A DNA stretch of 64,000 nt from Nonlabens sp. MB-3u-79 (GTDB lineage Bacteria > Bacteroidota > Bacteroidia > Flavobacteriales > Flavobacteriaceae), in NCBI RefSeq assembly GCF_002831625.1, contig NZ_CP025116.1, positions 3,091,501 through 3,155,500 of the forward strand, given 5' to 3'. The notes below the pieces were generated by a model, which saw nothing but the letters and a program-made list of their open reading frames with translations, searched no databases and had not been told where the DNA came from. A program made the translations under genes and the position numbers. Below are positions 9,127 through 18,156 of the stretch, piece by piece (positions within the stretch are counted from its first letter, which is position 1; each line of letters starts with the position of its first letter).

Positions 9127-11073
9127 TTAAACTTCAAATGTTTTTATAGTTTCGGAGATTTCTTTTTGCACGAGCTCTGTAAATGCTTCAACGCTCATAC
9201 TTCCTAGATCCTCTCCACCATGTTTTCTTACAGAAATTGAACCCTCTTTTTCTTCCTGCTCACCAACGATAAGCATATATGGTAATTTGTTCATTTCTGC
9301 CTCACGGATCTTTTTACCCATGGTTTCTGCACGATTATCTACTACTGTGCGAATTTCGTTAATTTCTAACAAATTTGCTACCTGTTTAGCATAATTTTCG
9401 TATTTCTCACTGAGAGATAAGATAGCACATTGCTCAGGCATCAACCATAGCGGGAAATTCCCCCCTGTATGCTCTAATAAAATGGCTATAAAACGCTCCA
9501 TGCTACCAAAAGGTGCACGATGTATCATTACAGGTCTATGCGACTCATTATCAGCGCCTTTATACTGTAAATCAAAACGTTCTGGCAAATTATAATCCAC
9601 CTGTATAGTACCTAATTGCCAGCTTCTACCTAAGGCATCTTTCACCATAAAGTCTAATTTAGGACCATAAAAGGCAGCTTCACCTTCTTCAATCACATAA
9701 TTAAGACCTTTATCTTTTGCAGCACTGATAATTGCATTTTCTGCAATTTCCCAATTCTTAGTATCTCCTATATATTTTTCTGGTTTTTTAGGATCGCGTA
9801 TGCTTACCTGCGCGGTAAAATTTTCAAAACCTAACGAACCAAAAACATACATAACTAAGTCTATAACTGCTTTAAATTCTTTATCTAATTGTTCTGGCAT
9901 ACAGAAAATATGCGCATCATCCTGAGTAAACCCGCGTACACGAGTCAATCCATGTAGTTCACCACTTTGCTCGTATCTATACACCGTACCAAATTCTGCA
10001 AAACGCTTTGGTAAATCTTTATACGACCACTGGGCACTTTTATAAATTTCACAGTGATGTGGACAGTTCATAGGCTTTAATAAAAACTCCTCACCTTCGT
10101 TAGGTGTCTTTATAGACTGGAAAGAATCTGCTCCATACTTTTCATAATGACCAGAAGTCACATACAATTCTTTAGAACCTATATGCGGCGTCACCACCAT
10201 TTCATAACCTGCTTTTTTCTGGGCGGCTTTTAAGAAGTTTTCTAGTCGCTCGCGCAAAGCCGCACCTTTAGGTAACCATAAAGGAAGCCCTTGACCTACG
10301 CGTTGAGAAAAAGTAAACAACTGTAATTCTTTACCTAATTTTCTGTGATCTCGTTTTTTTGCTTCTTCTAGTAACTCCAGGTATTCTTTTAAGTCTTTTT
10401 GCTTAGGGAAAGAGGTCCCATACAAACGAGTAAGTTGTGGATTTTTTTCATCTCCACGCCAGTAAGCACCAGCTATACTCATTACTTTTACCGCCTTGAT
10501 AATTCCTGTGTTAGGAACATGACCACCGCGACATAAATCTGTAAAGGTATCGTGATCACAAAAAGTGATCTCCCCGTCCGTAAGATTCTCTATCAGCTCT
10601 ACTTTGAATGGATTGTTTTGATCCTTATAAAGTTGTATCGCATCAGCTTTAGAGACACTACGCATGGTGAACTCATGTTTTCCACGTGCTATTTCTAACA
10701 TGCGAGCTTCTATTCTAGGAATATCAGTCTCCGATATAGAATGTTCTTTAAAATCAATATCATAATAGAACCCATTATCGATTGCAGGCCCTATGGTCAG
10801 ACTTACTCCAGGAAACAATTCCTCAATAGCTTGTGCCATGATGTGAGAAGTAGAATGCCAGAAAGCCTCTTTCCCTTCAGGATTGCTAAACGTAAAAAGA
10901 ACCAAGCTACCATCTTCTATTAGAGGTGTTTTGGTTTCTACCTTTATACCGTTAAAGCTAGCGCTGATTACATTACGAGCAAGTCCGTGTGATATACTCA
11001 TAGCGACATCCATAGGAGTGGTACCGCTTTCCATTTCTTTGATACTGCCGTCAGGCAAAGTGATTTTAATCAT
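9127..11073 (-). CDS. thrS: Threonine--tRNA ligase
   Basis: 648 residues, full length, charges tRNA-Thr. Domains in order: TGS (about 1-62), the editing/SAD domain with HSTSHIMAQA near 73, the class II catalytic core with the zinc-binding LKPMNCPHHCEIY, FGTVYRYE motif 2 and HRAPFGSMERF motif 3, and an anticodon-binding domain from about 545. Start ATG at 11073 is preceded by an exact -7 box TACCTTTG. It heads the thrS-infC pair with 16 bp between stop and the infC AUA start, suggesting a shared transcript. Confidence 0.98.
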   Translation of the reverse strand: MIKITLPDGSIKEMESGTTPMDVAMSISHGLARNVISASFNGIKVETKTPLIEDGSLVLFTFSNPEGKEAFWHSTSHIMAQAIEELFPGVSLTIGPAIDNGFYYDIDFKEHSISETDIPRIEARMLEIARGKHEFTMRSVSKADAIQLYKDQNNPFKVELIENLTDGEITFCDHDTFTDLCRGGHVPNTGIIKAVKVMSIAGAYWRGDEKNPQLTRLYGTSFPKQKDLKEYLELLEEAKKRDHRKLGKELQLFTFSQRVGQGLPLWLPKGAALRERLENFLKAAQKKAGYEMVVTPHIGSKELYVTSGHYEKYGADSFQSIKTPNEGEEFLLKPMNCPHHCEIYKSAQWSYKDLPKRFAEFGTVYRYEQSGELHGLTRVRGFTQDDAHIFCMPEQLDKEFKAVIDLVMYVFGSLGFENFTAQVSIRDPKKPEKYIGDTKNWEIAENAIISAAKDKGLNYVIEEGEAAFYGPKLDFMVKDALGRSWQLGTIQVDYNLPERFDLQYKGADNESHRPVMIHRAPFGSMERFIAILLEHTGGNFPLWLMPEQCAILSLSEKYENYAKQVANLLEINEIRTVVDNRAETMGKKIREAEMNKLPYMLIVGEQEEKEGSISVRKHGGEDLGSMSVEAFTELVQKEISETIKTFEV

Positions 11074-11594
11074 AACTACAAAATATGAACCGGCAAAGGT
11101 AAACCTTTATGCAAAATCACCATTAATTAATGCAACAGTTTTTGACGTTTTTAAGTCGGTTTTAGTTCTTGATACATCAGTGGCACTTCCATTAGAACGG
11201 CTTTCGACTTTAGAAGAAATGCTGAGCTGAAACCCTAAGCTTTTTTAGGTTGAATTAATAGGCAGCCTTCCATCTTGTGTATAAGCTTTTTTAGTTATCA
11301 AGATAAATAAAACTCCCTTTAGGGATTGAAGAAGGTTCCTAATTCAAACTCTAATTGTTCGGGTTTTCCATTGTCTGGCACTGAAAGGTCTGGAAACACA
11401 AGGCCTTTCGTTTATTCTTTAAAGAAAAAGAAAGCCTCCCTTTAGAGCTAGGAGAAGCAGCCGAAACAAAAACTCTAATTTTTGATTCTGATATTTTAAC
11501 AGCTCTATGCCTTTTGATCACAAGCAAACACAGTTTAATAAAGGTTAAAAGCTAAAATGGCGCGCACTTTGATACTGTCGTTAAAATCTCACTT
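11074..11594. other. 521-bp gap between divergent thrS and lipoprotein genes
   Basis: Contains the thrS promoter-like box near its left end. The rest is AT-rich with no supported gene, no strong hairpin and no copy of the window's repeats. A plus-strand frame running into this gap (10883-11230) is the antisense shadow of thrS. Confidence 0.5.
11094..11101 (-). promoter_or_regulatory. Candidate -7 box upstream of thrS
   Basis: Minus-strand TACCTTTG, an exact TAnnTTTG match, ending 20 nt before the thrS ATG. No TTG lies at 17-23 nt spacing, so the -33 part is weak. Confidence 0.5.
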
Positions 11595-12011
11595 ATGAAA
11601 AAGCTCTTACTTCTCATTGCAGTTGTTCTATTTTTAGGCAGTTGTGACAGGTGGACAGATTGTATCATTAACAACAGTCCACAACTCAACCAACATGATT
11701 TTCTTACCGGATTTTTAGACATTTATTACGAAGACAGCTTAAATGCCGAAATCAATAACGACCCACGAGATAACAATTACTACTATTATTTCTCTGTACA
11801 TGGATTGCCTCGCGGCATGGATTATGAATCCTATGGTAGGGAGCTGGTTATTTTTGGGACACCTCAAGAATCAGGTCGTTTTAATATAGAGGTATATCTT
11901 AACGTGGAAGCTGCGATTCTCTACTATGATGAAAGTGATGGCCCATTTGAAGATGGAGATACGCTTTGTAAAGACAGTACCAGCAGGTGGTATTCATTAA
12001 GCATTCAATAG
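11595..12011 (+). CDS. Lipoprotein with putative Ig-like (He_PIG-type) fold
   Basis: 138 residues with a lipoprotein signal, lipobox LGSC (Cys about residue 17), hence anchored in the outer or inner membrane facing the periplasm or outside. The mature part has a pattern GLPRGMDYES...VIFGTPQESGRFNIEV, which follows the LPxGL...GTPxxxGxYxxxV layout of putative Ig (He_PIG) domains. A pair of Cys residues near both ends (DCIINN, DTLCKD) may form a disulfide. No enzyme motif. Function unknown; the fold call is by eye and moderate. Confidence 0.75.
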   Translation: MKKLLLLIAVVLFLGSCDRWTDCIINNSPQLNQHDFLTGFLDIYYEDSLNAEINNDPRDNNYYYYFSVHGLPRGMDYESYGRELVIFGTPQESGRFNIEVYLNVEAAILYYDESDGPFEDGDTLCKDSTSRWYSLSIQ

Positions 12012-12041
12012 GGCTTGTGTCGGGCAGCATACTTGTTGTAA

Positions 12042-12063
12042 TTCCGCTTTCGCGAAAGCGGAA
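12042..12063. repeat. Flavobacterial palindrome copy 2 (22-bp perfect)
   Basis: Same 22-bp perfect palindrome as at 7317, in the gap upstream of the RNA helicase gene. Confidence 0.95.
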
Positions 12064-12133
12064 CAAACATCCAACAATAAGATCTAAAACAATGAATCGT
12101 TAAGAAAAACACACTTAAACTCTTGTAATAGCT

Positions 12134-12141
12134 TACCTTTG
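12134..12141 (+). promoter_or_regulatory. Candidate -7 box of the RNA helicase gene
   Basis: Exact TACCTTTG, 16 nt before the ATG at 12158. No TTG at the right distance upstream, so only the -7 part is supported. Confidence 0.5.
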
Positions 12142-12157
12142 CAGCTTAATTGAATAC

Positions 12158-13441
12158 ATGACATTTAAAGAATTAGGGTTAGTAGAACCCATCTTGCGAG
12201 CTTTGCAAGACCAAGGATATGAACGTCCTACACCTATACAAGCACAAGCCATTCCAGTACTATTAGAAGGAAAAGATTTATTAGGCTGTGCACAGACTGG
12301 AACCGGTAAAACTGCCGCGTTTTCCATTCCCATCGTTCAAGACTTATACAACCGCCAGCCGCCAAAAGGAAAAAGGCGCATCAAAACATTAGTGGTTACT
12401 CCTACCAGAGAACTGGCTATCCAAATAGGCGAGAATTTTTCAGCTTACGCAAAATATACCGATATTAAAAATACGGTCATCTTTGGTGGAGTGAAGCAAA
12501 CTTCTCAAGTATATGCGTTGCATCAAGGAATTGATGTATTAGTTGCTACTCCAGGAAGATTACTGGATTTAATCAATCAACGTTACATCTCACTAGATCA
12601 TGTCGAGCATTTTGTGCTGGATGAGGCAGACCAGATGTTGGACATGGGTTTTATACACGATATCAAAAAGTTGTTAAAGCTTTTACCTCAAAAAAGACAG
12701 TCGCTATTTTTTAGTGCTACCATGCCTAGCACCATCGTAAAACTCTCTAACGAGATTTTAGGAAATCCAGCAAGAGTAACTATAGAGCCAGAAAAAACAA
12801 CTGCTGAAAAAGTAGAGCAACGTATTTACCACGTTAATAAAATGAACAAGACCAAGCTCTTGATCGATTTATTAAGTAATGAATTGAACGATGCTACCTT
12901 AGTGTTCTCTAGAACCAAGCACGGAGCCAATAAGATTGTAAAAGATCTAGATAAAGCGGGTATTAAGAGTGCCGCTATACATGGTAATAAATCTCAAGCT
13001 GCAAGGCAAAGAGCTTTACAACAGTTTAAAGACGGAGATCTTCAAGCACTTATCGCGACAGATATTGCTGCTCGTGGTATAGACATCGACGAGTTGAGCT
13101 ATGTAGTGAATTACGATTTACCTAATGTACCAGAGTCTTATGTACACAGAATAGGAAGAACTGGTAGAGCTGGAGCAAGCGGTCTTGCCGTTTCCTTTTG
13201 TATGCTAGAAGAACGCCCTTTCTTAAAAGACATCGAGAAGTTGATCAGAACAAGTATTCATGTTGTGGAAGTGCACGAGTTTGAATTTAAGATGGAAGAC
13301 GCTGCAGAGCCTAGTTTGAAAAAACAAAGTGGTGGTGGTGGCCGCGGTCGTTCACAAGGAAGAAGTAACAAACCTAAAAGTGGTGGCGGTAACAGTTCTT
13401 CCAGAAGTGGTGGAGGGAATCGCAGCAATCGCAGTAGATAG
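12158..13441 (+). CDS. DEAD-box ATP-dependent RNA helicase (RhlE-type)
   Basis: 427 residues. All core motifs are present: the Q motif ([12 protein letters not shown]), [51 protein letters not shown] and [10 protein letters not shown]. The tail from about residue 385 is a low-complexity Gly/Arg/Ser/Asn segment ([13 protein letters not shown] and on), typical of RNA-binding tails in RhlE-like proteins. It likely unwinds RNA in ribosome assembly or RNA decay; the exact role is inference. It is a single-gene unit with its own terminator. Confidence 0.95.
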   Translation: MTFKELGLVEPILRALQDQGYERPTPIQAQAIPVLLEGKDLLGCAQTGTGKTAAFSIPIVQDLYNRQPPKGKRRIKTLVVTPTRELAIQIGENFSAYAKYTDIKNTVIFGGVKQTSQVYALHQGIDVLVATPGRLLDLINQRYISLDHVEHFVLDEADQMLDMGFIHDIKKLLKLLPQKRQSLFFSATMPSTIVKLSNEILGNPARVTIEPEKTTAEKVEQRIYHVNKMNKTKLLIDLLSNELNDATLVFSRTKHGANKIVKDLDKAGIKSAAIHGNKSQAARQRALQQFKDGDLQALIATDIAARGIDIDELSYVVNYDLPNVPESYVHRIGRTGRAGASGLAVSFCMLEERPFLKDIEKLIRTSIHVVEVHEFEFKMEDAAEPSLKKQSGGGGRGRSQGRSNKPKSGGGNSSSRSGGGNRSNRSR

Positions 13442-13473
13442 TTTTAGCTATTAAATAGAATACGCATACATCT

Positions 13474-13508
13474 AAAAGCCTTTTATCTATCGATAAAAGG
13501 CTTTTTTT
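13474..13508 (+). terminator. Terminator of the RNA helicase gene
   Basis: Perfect 14-bp stem (13474-13487 with 13492-13505) around a 4-nt loop, ending in a run of Ts, about 30 bp after the helicase stop. Confidence 0.9.
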
Positions 13509-13629
13509 ATATAAAATCAGCAGATTAACACTTCATCCTTAGTAAGATAACTAAAGTTTTATGATTTTAACGTAACTTTAGGAAGTGAGAAAGCAGTAAC
13601 TTCTCTTACTAATCATTTAATACTCATAA

Positions 13630-15840
13630 ATGACGACAAGACCAACCATCTTTATAGCTCTTTTATTTATTTATTTTAATATTCTTTTATTGCCTGCACA
13701 AAATACCGGCTTAGTAAACAAGCCTCCAGTTTCTACAGAGCAGCTGGAATTAGATAGTTTACTAAAGGTAGTAAGGAATCATTACTACGATAAAGATTAT
13801 AAAAACGCCATTGAAAAAGGGAATTTACTTCTCCAATTGTCTGAAGAAATCGGTTCTGTAAAAAATGAAATTGCAGCTTCGAGCCTAATAGGTAATTCCC
13901 TATTACAACGCGGAGACACAATAGCATCTCAGAAGATTTTTGAGAAATCACTTTTAAAAGCGCAAAAAGCTAACGATCTAGAAAAGATTATTATCGCTTC
14001 CATCGACTTGGGTAATGTTTATGCTATTAGTAAACAGTACGAAAAAGCGATTAAAAGCTATACAAAAGTCCTCCCCCTGGCAGTAGAATTTAATCAACCT
14101 GTTTATTTATTTCTATTAAATTATAATGTAGGAGAGTCTTATTTGGAACTGAACTTACCAAATCAGGCATCTGTTTTCATTTCAAAAACCAATAAATATG
14201 TTAACGGCTTGGCCACTGCCTATAAAGCAAGTCAAAAATCTCTTTCAGGCAAACTTTCTTATGCTTTAGGTGATTATAAAAAAGCTGCAAAGGACTTTGA
14301 TCAAGGAATTGTTTATGCTAAAGAATCTGATTTTAAGGAAATCCTACTTGAAATTTACGAGTATTACGCTTTAACAGAAGAGAAAAAAGGTGACTATAGA
14401 AAAGCAAATGAATTATTAAAGCAATACAACGGTCTGAATGAAGAAAAGTATAAGCTGGATAAAATAGCAGCTGTGGAAAATGCAGTGGCTAAATTTAATG
14501 TAGAGCAAATGGAGCAAGAACTTCTAACTACGCAATATGAAAATGAAATAGCCAAGGAACGAGCAGCAAGGAATACCATCTTAATATCCGGTGCCATAGC
14601 ATTAGTATTTTTGAGTATTCTAACACTTTTTCTATTTAGAAATCAAAGCAAGCGTAAAAAGCTCTTGATAGATTTAAAAAACAACAACTTTTTACTAGCT
14701 GTTGCTAAAGAAAAGAGTGATCGATTAAGAACGTCTAAAGATGCTTTATTCTCTAGAATCAGTCATGAATTACGAACTCCTATGTATGGAATCATAGGGA
14801 TTTCGAATCTAATGGTAAGTGATAAAGCAGAAGCGGTCAATTCTGATAACATTAGATCTTTAAAGTACAGTGCAGACTACCTGCTTTCATTGATCAATAA
14901 CGTTTTGGAAATGAACAAAATAAACAGGGTAAAGGACGATCTTTTGAAAAAGGATATTATTAATATCAGGCAAGTCTGTGATTATGTTATGGATTCTGCT
15001 CGCTATATTTCGCAAAAAAACGCTAATGTACACCAACTTTGTATAGATGAATCTATACCAGAAAAAGTGATTGGAGACTCTTCTAGATTATCTCAAGTAC
15101 TTATCAATTTATTGGGTAACGCAGGTAAATTTACAGAAAACGGCAAAATCACACTTGATGTGACCCTTACATCACTAACTGATTTGGAGTGCTTTATCAT
15201 GTTTAAAGTAAAAGACAACGGGATAGGAATAGCCAAAGATAGGCAATTGGCTATCTTTGAAGAGGCCGCATTTATAGAGCATCATCATGAAAATGAAGGG
15301 ACAGGTTTGGGGTTACCTATCTCCAAAAGCATTATTGAATTGCATAATTCTAAACTTGACCTGATAAGTGATCTTGGCAAAGGAACAGAAGTAAGATTTG
15401 TATTACGCTATGAGCTAGCAAAAGAAAAACCACTGGAGAATAATATTTTACAATTAAATGGCAATCTTAGCTTATTAAAAGGAAAGAAAATACTAGTAGT
15501 TGAAGACAATAAAATAAATCAGGTGGTCACTCGTAAAATGCTGGAAAACTTAGAAATTAAAGTAGATACCGCCTCTGATGGAATAACAGCTATAGAAAAA
15601 GCACAAACGGTAAATTACGACCTTATTTTAATGGATATTAACATGCCTCCAGGCATGGATGGTTTTGAAACTGCAAAAAAGATAAGAGCGTTTGATGAAA
15701 ATACACCCATCATAGCACTCACAGCGGCAGAACAAAGAGAAGTTAAAAAGCGTATAAAAGATAGCGCTATGAATGATTATATTATAAAACCATTTAAGAT
15801 GGAATACTTTCAGAGCAGTCTATTAAAACTCATGAAATAG
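13630..15840 (+). CDS. Hybrid histidine kinase with periplasmic TPR repeats
   Basis: 736 residues. Signal peptide, then a TPR-type helical region (about 35-290, for example NEIAASSLIGNSLLQRGD and YEKAIKSYTKVL), one transmembrane segment near 314-335, a HisKA phosphoacceptor SHELRTP (His near 379), an HATPase with N box INLLGNAGKF near 492, DNGIGIA near 529 and GTGLGLPIS, then a receiver domain with ILVVEDN, phosphoacceptor Asp in LILMDINMPP near 669 and Lys in IIKPF near 719. All catalytic residues are present. No DNA-binding output domain or separate regulator lies next to it, so phosphate probably passes to a protein encoded elsewhere. The signal sensed is unknown. Confidence 0.93.
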   Translation: MTTRPTIFIALLFIYFNILLLPAQNTGLVNKPPVSTEQLELDSLLKVVRNHYYDKDYKNAIEKGNLLLQLSEEIGSVKNEIAASSLIGNSLLQRGDTIASQKIFEKSLLKAQKANDLEKIIIASIDLGNVYAISKQYEKAIKSYTKVLPLAVEFNQPVYLFLLNYNVGESYLELNLPNQASVFISKTNKYVNGLATAYKASQKSLSGKLSYALGDYKKAAKDFDQGIVYAKESDFKEILLEIYEYYALTEEKKGDYRKANELLKQYNGLNEEKYKLDKIAAVENAVAKFNVEQMEQELLTTQYENEIAKERAARNTILISGAIALVFLSILTLFLFRNQSKRKKLLIDLKNNNFLLAVAKEKSDRLRTSKDALFSRISHELRTPMYGIIGISNLMVSDKAEAVNSDNIRSLKYSADYLLSLINNVLEMNKINRVKDDLLKKDIINIRQVCDYVMDSARYISQKNANVHQLCIDESIPEKVIGDSSRLSQVLINLLGNAGKFTENGKITLDVTLTSLTDLECFIMFKVKDNGIGIAKDRQLAIFEEAAFIEHHHENEGTGLGLPISKSIIELHNSKLDLISDLGKGTEVRFVLRYELAKEKPLENNILQLNGNLSLLKGKKILVVEDNKINQVVTRKMLENLEIKVDTASDGITAIEKAQTVNYDLILMDINMPPGMDGFETAKKIRAFDENTPIIALTAAEQREVKKRIKDSAMNDYIIKPFKMEYFQSSLLKLMK

Positions 15841-15939
15841 AGGCTCGTTATCTAGAGGTCATAGCTTAACTAAAGGCTAATCAAGGTCATTTTAAACGGA
15901 CATTCAGAAATATAAAAAATACTCATCAGAAAACTATTA

Positions 15940-16557
15940 TTAATGGTGATTCATGACAACCCACTTTTCAGCAGCTCTATCATATACCAACTGTATCATT
16001 TCATATTGACTGCATCGCAAACGTATATTATTTTGAATTTGATTTTCTGTAGATGAATTGGTATTTAAATCCAATAATACCAAGTCGCCTTCTGTAGGGT
16101 ATAACCATATTTGAGTTCCATCTGGCGCCGATTTGATTCCCGAAATAGTTAATTGGTTACTCCCACTTGTAGTTGGATTAGGATGCACTAACCTAATAAT
16201 AGATTTACCATGGTTGGGCTCTCCGGGTAAAATAACAATATCTAAATTATCAATCCTTCCATTCCCAGGAATAATAAGTGATGGAAGCTCTCCGAATTCT
16301 AATCTTTGTTTTTTTGCAACTACTTTATTATCCTCAAGCTCTACGTTTTCCCCCATAGCTACAGGAACCATCCTGCCTGTGGCATCAACTCCTACCAGTC
16401 TAACAGCTCTTCTCGTTGTATGATTGGTATTCAAAGATCTTACAATAAGACTTCCATTAACATCGAGCTCTGCTTGAGGATCGGTTGTATTGATTCCCAC
16501 TTGAGCAAAAGCAAAAGCACTAAATAACAAAGCCAAAGGTAAAGTAGTGATTTTCAT
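15940..16557 (-). CDS. Secreted protein with flavobacterial QVGINT head
   Basis: 205 residues with a clean signal peptide (MKITTLPLALLFSAFAFA). The mature protein begins QVGINTTDPQAELDVNGSL, an opening common in secreted Bacteroidota proteins that resembles tail-fibre or intramolecular-chaperone-associated shaft sequence. The rest is beta-rich without Cys or catalytic motif, and no T9SS sorting domain is visible. Function unknown. It converges with the kinase gene upstream and is followed on its 5' side by a long empty gap. Confidence 0.75.
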   Translation of the reverse strand: MKITTLPLALLFSAFAFAQVGINTTDPQAELDVNGSLIVRSLNTNHTTRRAVRLVGVDATGRMVPVAMGENVELEDNKVVAKKQRLEFGELPSLIIPGNGRIDNLDIVILPGEPNHGKSIIRLVHPNPTTSGSNQLTISGIKSAPDGTQIWLYPTEGDLVLLDLNTNSSTENQIQNNIRLRCSQYEMIQLVYDRAAEKWVVMNHH

Positions 16558-17301
16558 GTGGTCAAAGTTTGTTTGAATTTAAGCGAAATAAACTATTTGA
16601 AAAAAAATATTTCAATTTCCTGTACAATTTTACAAAAATAAGGTCATTCATCGATTTTTTTTCAGTAATGATTTGGAAAAGAACTACATATGACACTCAT
16701 CGAGCATTTTAAGAGAACAAACCCCATAATCACATCAAACTAGCAGTCAACAAATTAAAAAACATAGTTTTTTGTAAAAATAAATTAATATGGCTTTTTT
16801 GTTCCTCTTTAGAACAACAAAAAAAATAAAAATAAGGTCAATTGTATAGCCTCGAGAACACCTATCATCAATGCTTATTTAACACTATTATATTGATCAA
16901 CATATTTTTGAACTTTAAAACCATACTTCTAACTAGATTATTGAGCCGCATTTAGATGATATAAAATTTTATTGATGAAAAAGAGCTCTCTATAGCTTTA
17001 TAAAAACATCTGTTATTCCATACCAATCAGCTGCCTTGGAACAGCATATTTTGATTTCAAAATTGTTCGTTATTATTTGTGAGCACTTTTAAACACCTTT
17101 TATAGCTTCTACTTGCATATATTCCAATAGCATCTTCAATTTTTAAGAAAACAGAACCTTTACTCTACTTCAAATAGCCCCCTCAGTAGTTTTACCAAAT
17201 AGTTTACATACTGTTCTAGAATAAAAGTTTAAAATACTTTGGGAAATATAAATCTGAGAACTCCTTTATTCATAGGACCCTTTGCAATCATAATCAGTTA
17301 C

Positions 17302-17331
17302 AAACGTAAATAAACGTAAGTAAACGGTTAA
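17302..17331 (+). repeat. Three 10-bp direct repeats upstream of ssb
   Basis: AAACGTAAAT, AAACGTAAGT and AAACGGTTAA follow each other with exactly 10-bp period, so the AAACG part recurs on one face of the helix. They end just before the promoter-like TTG-N17-CATCTTTG of ssb, a position suited to a regulator site; that role is inference. Confidence 0.5.
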
Positions 17332-17338
17332 CATACGA

Positions 17339-17366
17339 TTGAAGCTTGGATGCTGTTACATCTTTG
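17339..17366 (+). promoter_or_regulatory. Possible promoter of ssb
   Basis: TTG at 17339-17341, 17-nt spacer, CATCTTTG at 17359-17366 (one mismatch from TAnnTTTG). The ssb ATG is 65 bp further on. Confidence 0.35.
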
Positions 17367-17430
17367 CAGTGTCATCAAAAACAATAGATGGCAATAACTA
17401 TTTTTTTTAACCCATACAAACTAATTTATT

Positions 17431-17769
17431 ATGAGCAATCTAAGCAACAGAGTACAGTTAATCGGACACCTAGGACAGGATCCAGAAATCGTAAATTTAA
17501 ACGATGATAAAAAACTTGTGAGGTTATCACTTGCCACCTCAGACCGTTATACCAACAAGCTAGGTGAGAAGGTGACCGACACACAATGGCATCGTATCGT
17601 AGCGTTTAACGGTACAGCAAACATCATTTCTGAGTATGTAAAGAAAGGAAGCAAAATAGGTGTAGAAGGAAAGCTAGTTACTAGACAATGGGAAGACAAG
17701 GACGGTAAGAAACAATTCACCACAGAAGTTGTTTGTGATCAAGTATTAATGCTAGATCCTAAGGCTTAA
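17431..17769 (+). CDS. ssb: Short single-stranded DNA-binding protein (no acidic tail)
   Basis: 112 residues, a single OB fold: NRVQLIGHLGQDPEI, then RLSLATSD, DTQWHRIVAFN, YVKKGSKIGVEGKL and the closing DQVLMLDPKA. It coats single-stranded DNA. The long disordered linker and acidic tip (DDDIPF in E. coli) that recruit repair and replication partners are absent, so this is probably a second, short SSB paralogue rather than the main replication SSB. It stands alone between an 873-bp gap and a terminator. An accessory role in recombination or in a stress or mobile context is possible but not shown. Confidence 0.92.
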   Translation: MSNLSNRVQLIGHLGQDPEIVNLNDDKKLVRLSLATSDRYTNKLGEKVTDTQWHRIVAFNGTANIISEYVKKGSKIGVEGKLVTRQWEDKDGKKQFTTEVVCDQVLMLDPKA

Positions 17770-18156
17770 TTACCGGAAATTGCGCTAACGCATTATCAGC
17801 AGCTGATAGCGTTAAATCAAGACTATAAATATAGAAAGCTTATTGGTTCCAATTTTATATGGACCCAATAAGCTTTCTTTTTTTAATAAATTCAATCCAC
17901 ATTTAATGAAGTGATTCAGGTATGTATTACTTCAGAGCAATATTTCTACCCGATAGGCTTGTGGAAATAAATTCAGTGTCAGTTGTACTTCTTTACTTAT
18001 TAAATTGCCAAGCCATTCAACAATACAGCGATGGAATAACTGGTAAGTTCATTATCGCTCCACTGATTCAACAAGAATCTAATTTATTTACGACTCCCTG
18101 CAAAAAACAGAATAACAAGCAAACAAAATAAATACCTACTGAATTAAAAGCCTTAC
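17770..18156. other. 387-bp gap between converging ssb and MoxR-type genes
   Basis: Holds the ssb terminator. A 69-codon ATG frame at 17922-18131 has no recognisable domain and odd composition; not called. Confidence 0.5.
17833..17884 (+). terminator. Terminator of ssb
   Basis: An 18-bp stem with one mismatch (17833-17850 with 17861-17878), 10-nt loop, followed by a T run, about 65 bp after the ssb stop. Confidence 0.85.

Larger units (their letters stand above)
16558..17430. other. 873-bp AT-rich gap before ssb
   Basis: No gene supported on either strand. The right end holds three 10-bp direct repeats (17302-17331) and a promoter-like pair before ssb. The remainder is very AT-rich with several poly-A/T runs; no tRNA or hairpin of note was seen. 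Confidence 0.55.

Noticed and set aside
8757..9149. 130-codon plus-strand frame
   Set aside because: Antisense to infC, which carries clear IF-3 sequence.
10883..11230. 115-codon plus-strand frame reaching into the gap
   Set aside because: Mostly antisense to thrS; the rest shows no domain.
17922..18131. 69-codon frame after ssb
   Set aside because: No recognisable features; follows a terminator and lacks a promoter box.
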